From positions 45,001 to 109,000 of the forward strand of contig CAUJNA010003327.1 in assembly GCA_963377175.1 (NCBI GenBank): a DNA stretch of 64,000 nucleotides, written 5' to 3'. Each line of letters begins with the position of its first letter. Within the stretch, counting starts at the first letter, position 1. Made by a program: the position numbers and the translations under genes. Positions 54,238 through 63,313 of this stretch are shown here, in pieces. Source of the stretch: Effrenium voratum. Its lineage: Eukaryota; Sar; Dinophyceae; Suessiales; Symbiodiniaceae. The notes beneath the pieces were generated by a model that did not search any database, was not told the origin of the DNA, and saw nothing but the letters and a program-made list of their open reading frames with translations.

Positions 54238-54429
54238 TTTAGAAGAAGAACCCTTCGCAATGCTTCCGGGAAAAAGAAAATCAGTTATGATGACATTAAG
54301 AAAATAGTAGAGGACGAACCTAATTATAAGATTGAACATAATAATATTAAAAATAAATCTAAAAAACTATTAAATGAAAAGTCTAAACAAAATGATTTAG
54401 TAGATTATTCCCATTTCAAAATACATTAA
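54238..54429 (+). pseudogene. 3' part of a small viral gene, truncated by the repeat block
   Basis: Right of the repeats an AT-rich frame reads SGKKKISYDDIKKIVEDEPN and ends with DLVDYSHFKIH before TAA. The frame extends back into the repeats, where an ATG at 54,205 exists by chance. The basic, helical product is not recognised. It may be the rest of the gene that starts at 51,708. Confidence 0.4.
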
Positions 54430-54478
54430 TTTAATAATAGAATAATATAATACTTTTCTATTATTAACTATATAAGTT

Positions 54479-55888
54479 ATGGAAACATTAGATATTGAAG
54501 ATGTCCTTGTTGAAAAGAATTTGAGATACAAGTTGAAATCGGGAGGCTCTTATGTTCGTTCAAAAGAAAGTAAAAACTTTTACCCTTCATCGGTTTCTAC
54601 TTATACCGCTGATACAAATTCAGTAATTAGATTTAACATTACTGGACCACCTAATCAATGGCTTTCGCTTCCTTCACTATTATTAGGATTTACATTAGAA
54701 AATACTGACACCAGTGCTAATGTTAATGCTGAACTACGCCCTATATCCGCTGGTTCTTTCTTTTCAAGAGTGCGTGTAATGATGGGAGATGTAATAGTAT
54801 GTGAATTGAATTCTACATCACGCGCTGATGCTATGAAAGATTTACTTAAAACATCAGAAGCAAAAAGAGCAGATGAAGTTTTAGGTTTTGGAAATTCATT
54901 TAATAATAACGATGTTAGATTTCTAACTTATACTCAATTAGCAACGAACCCAGGCGCTAATAATGTTGCAAGTGTCACGAGACAAGTCACTCCAAGTAAT
55001 AAACGAGGCATTGCTAAGGGTAAAGGCGCTAATGTATTTTATGATATGAATTTGAAATGCTTTAAGACTTGCGAAAACTGGATACCTTTATCTTATTGTT
55101 CTATAACCATAGAATTACATTTAGTGAATGATGCTACATTACCAATTATTGCTCAAGGTGCTACGGCTGATTTCACGGCTACAAATACTTCTAACAGCTG
55201 GGCAATAAAAAAGCCAGTCATTAAAGCAACAGGTGTCTATTCGATCGACGATTCTCTATATGCCGAATATTCAAAAATTTTAGAAACTGGTTCTCTTCCA
55301 ATTACTTTTGAGACTGAAACAATGCAAGAACAAACCACATCAGCATCTACTGAAATCTTTACAACAATCGTTAGGAATGTATCTAAATTAAATAAAATGT
55401 TTATTTCATTTTCTAATACAACGAGTACAGGTTATGTAGGAGGATTTGGTGAAATTCTTAAGGAATACAACTCACTATATCATCCATTAGCGCATCAAGG
55501 TAGTGCAGTTGATTCTGGATATTATGACCCTATATATGATTTAACTGCTTCATTGGTGGTTGGTAATCAAGTTATTCCTTCACAAGAAATTCAAGGTGTT
55601 CGTGAAGCATATGTCCATTTAATGCATTGTGCTGACAATCCATTGTTGGTTAGAAGCGAGGACTATAAAACACAAGCTTTTATGTTCGGATTTAATCTAC
55701 AAAAATTAGAATCAGCAGCGTATACAGGTTTAAATTAAAAAAATAACTCCAATGCCGTAATTAAAATTAAACCACTTGATGGAACTACTTTATATAGTAG
55801 TAGTTTTATGCCAACACGGATGTATATTCATATGGTTCACGAATGTATCCTTGAAATCCGTTCAAATTCTGTAACATTTTATGATTAA
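54479..55888 (+). CDS. Major capsid protein (double jelly-roll), with an in-frame TAA at codon 420
   Basis: The open part (54,479-55,738) encodes 419 residues. N-terminal RSKESKNFYPSSVSTYTADT leads into the first beta strands; GSFFSRVRVMMGDVIVCEL and the C-terminal LTASLVVGNQVIPSQEIQGV followed by REAYVHLM are typical of polinton-like virus capsid proteins, whose trimers form the icosahedral shell. After TAA (55,736-55,738) the same frame stays open for 49 more codons (VIKIKPLDGTTLYSSSFMPT and on) to a TAA at 55,886. These look like the normal last strands. So the stop is either a substitution that truncates the protein or a base error. The full length of about 469 codons fits the family. Confidence 0.86.
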
Positions 55889-55934
55889 ATAAAAAATATG
55901 ATATTATTAATTTTCTAATTAATAATATAATATT

Positions 55935-58726
55935 ATGAGCAAAAACTTAATGAATACCTTTGATATTACAGCGAATAAAATTAGGCAAGTAAAAGATGGA
56001 GCAGTCAATGATATAGAAGACCTTTACGCAAGTAAATCTGACATTCAAATAGTATTAGATAGTAAAGCAGACCAAGCAAACACTTACACCAAACAACAAA
56101 TAGATGCTATTTTTTATGATATAACTGAAACATACGACAAAACAGAAATTAATGTATTATCAAATAATATTAGTTCAAATACATTTTTAATAGGTAATCT
56201 AACAATAACTTCAAATACAAATTTTAATAATATTTCATCACATACAAATTTAATAAATAATTTAAATTCTACTATAACATCTAATTTTAATAATATTTCA
56301 TCAAATATACATTTAATAAATAATTTAAGTTCTACTATAACATCTAATTTTAATAATATTAGTTCTAATTCTAACTTAATTAATACAAATTTTAATAATA
56401 TTTCATCAAATATACATTTAATAAATAATTTAACTTCTACTATAACATCTAATTTTAATAATATTAGTTCCAATTCAAATTTAATAACAGGATTAAATAG
56501 TACAATAAATTCACATATTATAGCAATATCAGATTTACAGAATGGTGGTTCATTTAATGAAACAGATTATTATAATAAAATAACAACTAACAATTTATTA
56601 TCAGAAAAGTTAAATACATCAATATTAAATAATACATTAATACATAATATAACAACTACTGCAACTTTCAAAATAGCAGAATTTGGAAATTATAATTATA
56701 ATCACGAATTATACAATAATTATTTTCATAGTTATGTTTATGGAAGTTTAACAGGCGCAACAATGTTTTTAAATCAAAGAGGTTTTGGAGATGTAGACAT
56801 CAACAATTCTTCACTTTTTCAAAATGATAAAATAATATTAAATCATAATACCACAATATTAAGTAATTTACAAGTGTCAGGTTTATTCTCGTGTTCATCT
56901 ATTTTAGATATAACTGGTTCTGATGCTCGTTATGTTTTACAAAGTGATGGATTAAGTGGATTAATAACAGGTAATACAAACACAATTAATTCAATAATTA
57001 CTAGCAATAATTCACAGGATACATCATTAGGACAAAAGTTAGACAAAATAGATACTAACGCTCAATCAATAGCAGGTGCTATTAATTTTAGCGATAATGC
57101 AACTTTACACAGTGATTTAAATATGCTTACTACTGGTTCTATAATATGTAATAAATTTAAAACTACACCTTCGCCTGATTTAGGATTACAAATGACATTT
57201 CAAATGTTTAATCGTGAATTTAATATTAATAGAGATGGTAGAATGTGGATGAGTAGCGCAGGGGGTCAATGGGAAACTCAAATAGGAGATGCTAATGTTG
57301 GTCGTGTGTGGGTCAAGGATAGGTTTGGTTTAGGTGCTGTCGGTGTTAATGGTTATGTTTTAAATTGTGCTGGGCAAGCGAGATTTACAGGTGCTGTTCA
57401 GTTTATAGGAACTGACAGCGCAATAAGTCTTAATAATGGCTCATATTTGAATTTTAATAACAATGGTTCAATACAAAGATATACACCTGATGCTATAGAA
57501 GGTTTATATATGGCTCATAATAATTTTGTTGCCGTTAGTGTTGGTGATGTTAGTAATGCTTCTAACCAATATTTTATGTGTGATGGTTTAGTGAATAAAA
57601 CCATTTTTAATAAACCTGTTGATGTGTTAGGTAATATTTATACGAATGCTGATGTTAATTGTGATAATATTAATATTGCTACTGATGGTAAATTAGCAAT
57701 TGATACAAATTGTGAATTATATAGATATGTTAGTGCCTTTTCATCTTTTGATATGAGAAATACTGACGCTAATTCTTCAATTAGGTTCATTTGTGGAGAC
57801 CCTGCCGTTCAATCTAACATAGTTGGAGCAGTTAATATTACTACCGGATGGACTTTTAATACTGTTACTGCTGATTTTATGGGTAATTTATTTGCTGATG
57901 ATGTTTATGTTAAAACTAATGGAGCATTAAGAAGCAATCATTTAGCACCTAACGGTGGAACATTAATAACCGTTGATACTAATATGGCAGTTCAAAATGC
58001 ATATTTAGCAACTAATACCATTCAATCATTTGATTTAACAACGGTTTCATTTTTAAATAATATTTCAATGACAACTGGAACAGACATAAAGATGGGAACA
58101 AGTGAAATATCAACTTATTATGATGGAACTAATTTATCTACAATTGATGTAATATTCAGAACATCAAATACAGCGTTTAGAGTAGCTGATAGTTCAAGTA
58201 CACCTTCAGTTTTATTATCTATTGATAAAACATTTGGGACAACAGAAAATACTGAAAGTTTTACAAACAATGCTCCATCAACTTTTAATGAAAATGTAAC
58301 GGTTGTTAATACAAAAACATTATTTGTTAATCATATTCAAGATGCTTCAGGCAATGCTATTGATATTACCGCTGGAACTGTAACCATAAATGGAAGTTTA
58401 ATAGACAACTCTGATGCAAGATTAAAATATGATGTAGATTTACTTAAAAGCAATTGTATTAGTATGATTAAGAAATTCAAGCCTAAAAAATCAAAAGAAA
58501 AGATAGAGACGATAAGGATGCAATCCATATAGGTTATATTGCTGATGACTTATTAAAAGCAGTTCCAAAAGAAATTAGTAATGTAGTTCATAGCAGTCGT
58601 GAATATTTAGGTATTGAATATACAAAAGTACCAATATTATTACACAAAGCTTTACTGGAAGTAATAGATAAAGTTGAAAAAATGGAAAAAGAAATTAAGG
58701 AATTGAAAAAAAATCTAAATAATTGA
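55935..58726 (+). CDS. Fibre protein with C-terminal S74 chaperone domain, one frameshift near the end
   Basis: The first 865 codons (to 58,532) are open. The N-terminus has tail-fibre-like pieces (NTYTKQQIDAIF, ETYDKTEI). Residues about 80-190 are a fourfold 21-residue repeat (STITSNFNNISSN.HLINNL) that should form a trimeric coil. A long beta-rich shaft follows. Near the end NSDARLKYDV has Ser826 and Lys831, the catalytic pair of the S74 self-cleaving chaperone that trimerises fibres and then is released. After a lost base in an A/G run near 58,496 the next frame completes this domain (IHIGYIADDLLKAVPKEISN, then a leucine-rich coil). It would recognise the host cell surface. Confidence 0.82.
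56221..56500. repeat. 63-bp tandem repeat inside the fibre gene
   Basis: Units with tctactataacatctaatt and ttaataatatttcatcaaat recur about four times; one unit is shortened. All copies keep the reading frame. Such repeats let fibre length change by recombination. Confidence 0.75.
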
Positions 58727-58755
58727 TAATACGAGTAAATATTATCAATTATTTA
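58716..58755. terminator. 15-bp perfect hairpin shared by two convergent genes
   Basis: TAAATAATTGATAAT (58,716-58,730), loop acgagtaaat, then its exact complement (58,741-58,755). The left arm covers the stop region of the fibre gene, the right arm the stop of the minus-strand nuclease gene. A two-way transcription or 3'-processing signal is likely, since similar hairpins end late transcripts in some virophages and giant viruses. Confidence 0.65.
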
Positions 58756-59333
58756 TTGTTTATAAACTCATTATGTTTTAAAGAAGAAAAGTGCCGGTTC
58801 AAATGCTTCTTACTTACAACTGCTCCACATTCACATATGGATTTTTCTTTCATTTTTTCTAATATAACATCTCTATTTGTGTAATGGTAATCTCTTGATT
58901 TTTGTTTAACATATTCTTTCTCTAATTGGTATTTTTGCTTTTTTGCTTCACTCACTCTCTCCTTATTTTCATTATACCAGTTTTGTTTATATTCTTTGAC
59001 ACTTGGTTCAATCATTGGCATTGTTCTATTCAAAGAAGGTTTCAATTCTTCAATTAACTCTCTTTCTCTTTGTCTCGCTTCAAGAACATTCTTACAACAT
59101 ACTGACTCAATTAACACCATATCAAAATTATCAAACCCACCATTCTCTTTTATAAACGAATATAAATAGATGTTTTGTTTTTTACTGTTTAAATTTTGAC
59201 AGTCATATTTGTGCTGTTTCTTTCTATGCTTAAAACTGGTAGTGCGTCCTAAATAAAAATCTTTAACTTATAAATCTCTACAGACAATTTTATAAATACA
59301 AGTATTAGAATAATCAATTTCTTTTTTGGGCAT
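58749..59333 (-). pseudogene. GIY-YIG nuclease 2, with an in-frame TAA
   Basis: From the ATG at 59,333 the frame reads MPKKEIDYSNTCIYKIVCRD, then a TAA (59,268-59,270), and then in the same frame VKDFYLGRTTSFKHRKKQHK and on to 58,749. All parts of the domain are present: IYKI, FYLGRT for YIG, an Arg in the helix, and REREL with the Glu. The C-terminus has CECGAVVSKKHLNRHFSSLK, a C2H2-like finger as in nuclease 1. Only the stop interrupts the 194-codon gene. Translation could restart at the ATG at 59,120, but that product lacks the catalytic centre. Confidence 0.72.
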
Positions 59334-59455
59334 CAGGTATTATAGAGTATTATAAATAACCCTTTAAACTATTTTTATAAATAAACAATTAAATATAAAT
59401 ATATAAATATATAAATAAATAAATATATAATTAATATATATAGATATAGATATAT
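59334..59455. repeat. AT-only low-complexity spacer
   Basis: From about 59,390 to 59,455 nearly every base is A or T in ataaat and atatag words. It separates the divergent nuclease 2 and the 59,456 gene and probably serves as their promoter region. Confidence 0.6.
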
Positions 59456-59769
59456 ATGGACATTGACAGGAAAGTTAAAATAGAAGTATTATTTAAGAAT
59501 GATAGTATGAGATAAAAATATGTTATTGTGGTTGTAAAACTACTAAAATAAATAAAAATGAATTTACATTAGACAAATGTAATAATGAAGAATGTAATTT
59601 TAATCATTCTAAATTTGATCAATATATTAAAGAGTTAAAAGAAGAGAGAAGACAAGAGAGAAACATCAGACTAATAGATAAATATGGTAAGGTATTAACT
59701 CCTATTGCTTGGGGATTGTTATGGCCTATTTTAATTCCTTTGAATATTTATTATTATATTATAATCTAA
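59456..59769 (+). pseudogene. Small viral protein with Cys pairs and a C-terminal membrane segment, shifted
   Basis: The first 19 codons from the ATG (MDIDRKVKIEVLFKNDSM) run into a stop. The next frame continues with CYCGCKTTK, KCNNEECNFNHSKF, a basic helix, and a hydrophobic end AWGLLWPILIPLNIYYYI. One base is missing near 59,513. The start CYCGCK resembles that of the gene at 62,020 (LKCHCK), so the two may be related. A membrane-bound zinc protein is suggested. Confidence 0.5.
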
Positions 59770-59782
59770 ATGATAATATATA

Positions 59783-59950
59783 ATGGGTATTGGTCAAAGC
59801 AAAAACGATGAAAATAACAGTATGGAAGACATTAAGAATTTAAGAGTAGATGAAAAAACAAGAGCAGATACTTTAATCATTAAATCTATTCAAGAATGTG
59901 TATCAAGAATAAAAAATAGAACAAGAAAATTCAGACAAACTAATATATAA
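59783..59950 (+). CDS. 55-aa protein with N-myristoylation signal
   Basis: The frame begins MGIGQSKNDENNSMED, matching the M-G-x-x-x-S/T signal for myristate attachment, and ends in a basic tail (RIKNRTRKFRQTNI). The ATG follows gataatatata, like other starts in the element. A peptide anchored to membranes by its N-terminus would fit a role in envelope or host-membrane contact. No family recognised. Confidence 0.5.
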   Translation: MGIGQSKNDENNSMEDIKNLRVDEKTRADTLIIKSIQECVSRIKNRTRKFRQTNI

Positions 59951-60022
59951 ATTACCTGCTCTCAATCTTTGTTCGTATTCATTATTCTAAATTAATAACA
60001 TTAAACCATAGGCTTAATGTTA

Positions 60023-60784
60023 TTAATTTATATGAATTTCTTTTTCAAAACGAACCATAAAGATTTTATTTACATCACTCTCACGAAGTTTAACAAATAA
60101 AAAACTAAAAGGCTGGTCATTAACCGCCATTTGATATATTTTCATTAATGTTTGTTTATCTACTAATGCTGATTGTTCCATAATAAAAGTATCCACCTCG
60201 GACATATTCTTTAATTTGAATATATATAAACTGCTTGTGTTTAATCTTACAATAGGTGCTAAGGCATTGTATTTTTGAACGGCTGTAATAACGGACAACC
60301 CGAAGTGTCTTGATTTTGTATATAAACCGTGTAATATTTTACTATATCGCATAAATGTTTTATCTTCTGCGAAATCATCAATTATCAGAAGACACGAAAA
60401 TAATGTCTTCATTCCTATTTTCTTTTGATAATCTATAATTTTATGTTGTGTATCAATTATATTTTGCAATGCTTCGGGGTTATATTCTTCAAAAATATAT
60501 TGCTCTTTGTTATTATCTACGTTTAATTCAGTTTCAACATATTTAATAATTTCTCTATACGCTTCATCAATCGTCGCTGTTGGTGAGACTATGTATATTC
60601 TTTCAAAGTAGTTCCGATATACTTTTAATACGAGGTTCTGGACAAGTATTCCTTTACCTCCCTGTGATGAACTACAAATAATACTGCGAAATGGTAGTTT
60701 ATCTGCTTTATCATATGATGGTTGTTTAAACTCATACTGTCTAACATTTATTGGTTCTATTTTTGGTGGTGAATTATCAGGCAT
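60023..60784 (-). CDS. A32-type genome-packaging ATPase
   Basis: The 253-residue protein has the fold order of FtsK/HerA-type viral packaging ATPases: an N-terminal strand RSIICSSSQGGKGILVQNLV (residues 33-52), Walker B LLIIDDFAED (about 131-140), and the sensor-like YTKSRHFGLSVITAVQKY (about 155-172). The enzyme pumps viral DNA into preformed capsids. Odd point: Walker A normally is GxxxxGK[ST]; here Gly45 replaces the Ser/Thr after Lys44, and a Ser replaces the first Gly. The gene is intact and its start is divergent from the gene at 61,046. Confidence 0.87.
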   Translation of the reverse strand: MPDNSPPKIEPINVRQYEFKQPSYDKADKLPFRSIICSSSQGGKGILVQNLVLKVYRNYFERIYIVSPTATIDEAYREIIKYVETELNVDNNKEQYIFEEYNPEALQNIIDTQHKIIDYQKKIGMKTLFSCLLIIDDFAEDKTFMRYSKILHGLYTKSRHFGLSVITAVQKYNALAPIVRLNTSSLYIFKLKNMSEVDTFIMEQSALVDKQTLMKIYQMAVNDQPFSFLFVKLRESDVNKIFMVRFEKEIHIN

Positions 60785-61045
60785 AATAAAAAATAATATT
60801 ATAAATACTTATAAAACATTTTTTATATTTATTAATGGATGGAACATCTTTTCAAGATACGATTTAGGGGATGTATCTTGAAATGGAACAGGCTTTCCAT
60901 TGCTTCAATCATAAGCATTGAAGATAATTAGTTTGAATTAGTTTGAACCTCGCTTGTGTTGTCCAGTCCGAAGAAAACCCCATTGCTGAGCCCCGAATAT
61001 TCTAATAATAAGATTAATTTATAATAATTTATCTTATTATTTTAT
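60785..61045. promoter_or_regulatory. Divergent intergenic region with two hairpins
   Basis: This gap separates the starts of the ATPase (minus) and the 61,046 gene (plus). Hairpin 1 has 11-bp perfect arms (TTTCAAGATAC, 60,850-60,860, with 60,873-60,883). Hairpin 2 has 7-bp arms (CTTCAAT, 60,903-60,909, with 60,917-60,923). The part 60,890-61,000 is less AT-rich than its surroundings. It probably holds promoters for both directions. Confidence 0.5.
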
Positions 61046-61236
61046 ATGGATAGGACTTATTCACACTGTATTGATATAATAGATGAAGTTGAGAAATAGA
61101 ACAAGTTGTAATAACTGACAATAAAATTAAAACATGTTGTTATTATTCATTAGAATTAATCAAGTTAGGAATTCAATATATCAAAAATAAAAATGTAAAT
61201 ATTAATATAAATGGGAAGAAAGAAAAAGGAAAATAA
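61046..61236 (+). pseudogene. Small viral protein, one base shift
   Basis: MDRTYSHCIDIIDEVEK is followed by a stop; one base over, the frame goes on with EIEQVVITDNKIKTCCYYSL and ends inside the next gene at 61,236. The overlap of 26 bases with the gene at 61,211 suggests coupled expression. Not recognised. Confidence 0.42.
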
Positions 61237-61606
61237 GACAGAGACTACAGTTTCTTCAACAGATGAAGATAGCGGAGAAATTGTTAAAGAAACAGCAGTT
61301 ATTGAGGTTGCTTGTCCTATGTGCAAAAAGATGTTAGAAATGAAAAATGAATTAGAAATACAAAAGAAAGGAAATTGTAAATGTTCATGTATTCCAACAA
61401 GTTTCAAAATTAGTAAAAATGATAAGAAAATTAATATTGATAAAACTAAAGACAGTATCAACTTAGAAACCGATGCTCATAATATAACTTTTAAATGGGG
61501 TAAGGATGCAACACTCTCGGAAAATGGCGATAACGAAACACAGGAAACTATTAAACAAATGATGAAAAATTTAAAGAGTAGATTTAACACCACTTCAAAC
61601 GCATAA
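61211..61606 (+). CDS. Viral zinc-ribbon-like protein, 131 aa
   Basis: After a charged N-terminus, residues 33-60 hold CPMC (35-38) and CKCSC (56-60), a likely zinc ribbon with a helix between. The second half is beta-like then helical (KQMMKNLKSRFN). Zinc ribbons in such viruses often belong to transcription or DNA-binding proteins, but no family is clear. The ATG follows aatattaatataa. Confidence 0.58.
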   Translation: MGRKKKENKTETTVSSTDEDSGEIVKETAVIEVACPMCKKMLEMKNELEIQKKGNCKCSCIPTSFKISKNDKKINIDKTKDSINLETDAHNITFKWGKDATLSENGDNETQETIKQMMKNLKSRFNTTSNA

Positions 61607-61648
61607 ATAAATAAATAAATAAATATATATAATTATTTATATATAGAA

Positions 61649-61975
61649 ATGTCAGAAAATGAAAGTTTTACAATTAACGAATTAATGAAAAAGGTTATAA
61701 TTATTAGTAAGAATATTAAAACATTAACTGAACTTATTAAGAATATTGATGAAAAAATAAACGAACCTAAAAGCAATAACGAAGACGATACGGAGAAGAT
61801 GGATAAAATCTTTGAAAAGAAACAAATAGGGCGACCGTCTGGAAGTTTTCAAGATAAGCAAAAGCGATATATGGATATGTTAAATAAGAACAAAATTAAA
61901 AGCCCGAAGCAAGAAACTATTGAATTTTATAAACTGTTTAAGAACGAAGAAGGAAAATACGAAATAAATGATTAA
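61649..61975 (+). CDS. Viral coiled-coil protein with GRPSGS motif, 108 aa
   Basis: Residues 10-58 form a predicted coiled coil (IIISKNIKTLTELIKNIDEK). Next is GRPSGSFQDKQKRYMDML (61-78), where GRP plus basic residues recalls an AT-hook or a DNA-binding tail. It is not recognised further. It lies 42 bases downstream of the zinc-ribbon gene across a (taaa)n tract. Confidence 0.55.
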   Translation: MSENESFTINELMKKVIIISKNIKTLTELIKNIDEKINEPKSNNEDDTEKMDKIFEKKQIGRPSGSFQDKQKRYMDMLNKNKIKSPKQETIEFYKLFKNEEGKYEIND

Positions 61976-62019
61976 AAACAACTACTTAAAGAAATGACCG
62001 TATATATAATAGAGAACTA

Positions 62020-62307
62020 ATGACTACATTAAAATGCCATTGTAAAATTACGGGGCACAATTTAGATTTTGAAAAAGAAGTTAAAAATGATAGAGGGTTG
62101 ATTGAAAAAATACATAATGAGTTATTACCATACACATTGTATTAATATTTGTGGAGAATGTTGTAAGAAATCAGATATATTTAATGATTTGGAGAAAAAG
62201 AAGTTAGACATTGAAATGAAAAGGAACAGTTTGTTTTAATATGTATTGGAAAGTTATGGGAAAATGATTTAACTATTGATGATATTATAGAAGAAGATAA
62301 AAGTTAA
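62020..62307 (+). pseudogene. Small Cys-rich viral protein, two base shifts
   Basis: Three consecutive frames give one protein: MTTLKCHCKITGHNLDFEKE; then HTHCINICGECCKKSDIFND; then EQFVLICIGKLWENDLTIDD. The shifts are near 62,130 and 62,221, the second in an A run. The Cys/His pattern suggests zinc binding. It seems related to the gene at 59,456 by its start. Confidence 0.45.
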
Positions 62308-62371
62308 TTAAAATACTTCTTAATATTATTGATAAATATTAAGAATTATTTTGTTCTATTCTTTTTAAATA

Positions 62372-63313
62372 ATGAGTAAATTATCAAAAGATGAGGTTTT
62401 ACATAAACTTTATTACGATGTTGAAACTGGGTTCGGTTCAGTCAATGAGTTATACAAACAAGCGAATAAAACAGAAGCATCATTTACTTTAAAGGAAGTG
62501 GGCGATTGGTTAAAAAAACAACCTTCTAAACAAGAGAAAGGATACAGTAAATACAACAGTTATTCAGCACCTTTCGCAAGATATGAATATCAGTTAGACA
62601 TAATGGATATGATTTCACTGATGAAGGCAACGGGCACATCAGATTTAAGCAGTCCAAGATATGGATTAATATGTATAGATATATTCAGTAAGAAACTACA
62701 CATTGAACCGATGAAGGTTAGAGACGGTGAGACTGTTTATAAAGCAATACTTCAATGCTTCAAAGTATTAGGTCATCCGATGAGTATTTATACTGATGAT
62801 GACGGGGCATTCGCATATAAGAAATTACAAGAGTATTTAGAAGGTGAAGCAATAAGAAGCATAATAACATTGACACACGCATCAGTCGCAGAGAGAGTGA
62901 TTCGCACCGTTAAAAAGATGTTAGGAGACAGAATAAAAGCGACTGATAGAACTTGGACGAGTTTATTATCAGCAGTTTTAACAAAATACAATCATCAAAT
63001 GACACACGGGACGACAAAACTTACACCTAATGAAGCACACAAAGACGAAAATGAAGTAAATGTAAAAGCAAACTCACTATTAAAAGAGAAGTATTTAAGA
63101 AAATATCCTAAACTGAATGTGGGTGATAAAGTCAAGATTTATAACACAGGAAAAGGAAATTACACATCACGAAAAGAAACATTTTCAAAGTGGAGCGCAA
63201 CATCATTCAGAATAACTAACATAGGTAGAGATATGATGTTGAATAAATATTATGAAGTAGAAGGTAAAACTAAAAAGTTTAATCACCACGAACTTCTCCT
63301 TGTTCAAGATTAA
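62372..63313 (+). CDS. Retrovirus-type (rve) DDE integrase
   Basis: The 313-residue protein has an N-terminal helical part, then the catalytic core: Asp76 in YEYQLDIMDM, Asp143 in IYTDDDGAFA, and Glu174 in ASVAERVIRTVKKML. Order and context are those of Maverick/polinton integrases, which join the ends of the linear DNA to the host chromosome. The C-terminal part (VGDKVKIYNTGKGNYTSRKE and FRITNIG) looks like the SH3-type DNA-binding domain. The gene is intact. Its 3' end overlaps the convergent nuclease gene by 35 bases. Its presence makes integration by this route, not a tyrosine recombinase, the likely mode. Confidence 0.9.
   Translation: MSKLSKDEVLHKLYYDVETGFGSVNELYKQANKTEASFTLKEVGDWLKKQPSKQEKGYSKYNSYSAPFARYEYQLDIMDMISLMKATGTSDLSSPRYGLICIDIFSKKLHIEPMKVRDGETVYKAILQCFKVLGHPMSIYTDDDGAFAYKKLQEYLEGEAIRSIITLTHASVAERVIRTVKKMLGDRIKATDRTWTSLLSAVLTKYNHQMTHGTTKLTPNEAHKDENEVNVKANSLLKEKYLRKYPKLNVGDKVKIYNTGKGNYTSRKETFSKWSATSFRITNIGRDMMLNKYYEVEGKTKKFNHHELLLVQD

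Noticed and set aside
56114..56473. Minus-strand frame opposite the fibre repeats
   Set aside because: It is the antisense of the coiled-coil repeats and has no independent support.
54479..59333. A changed genetic code with TAA as a sense codon
   Set aside because: Only two in-frame TAA are seen, while TAA ends nearly all intact viral genes at sensible places; single-base damage or error is simpler.
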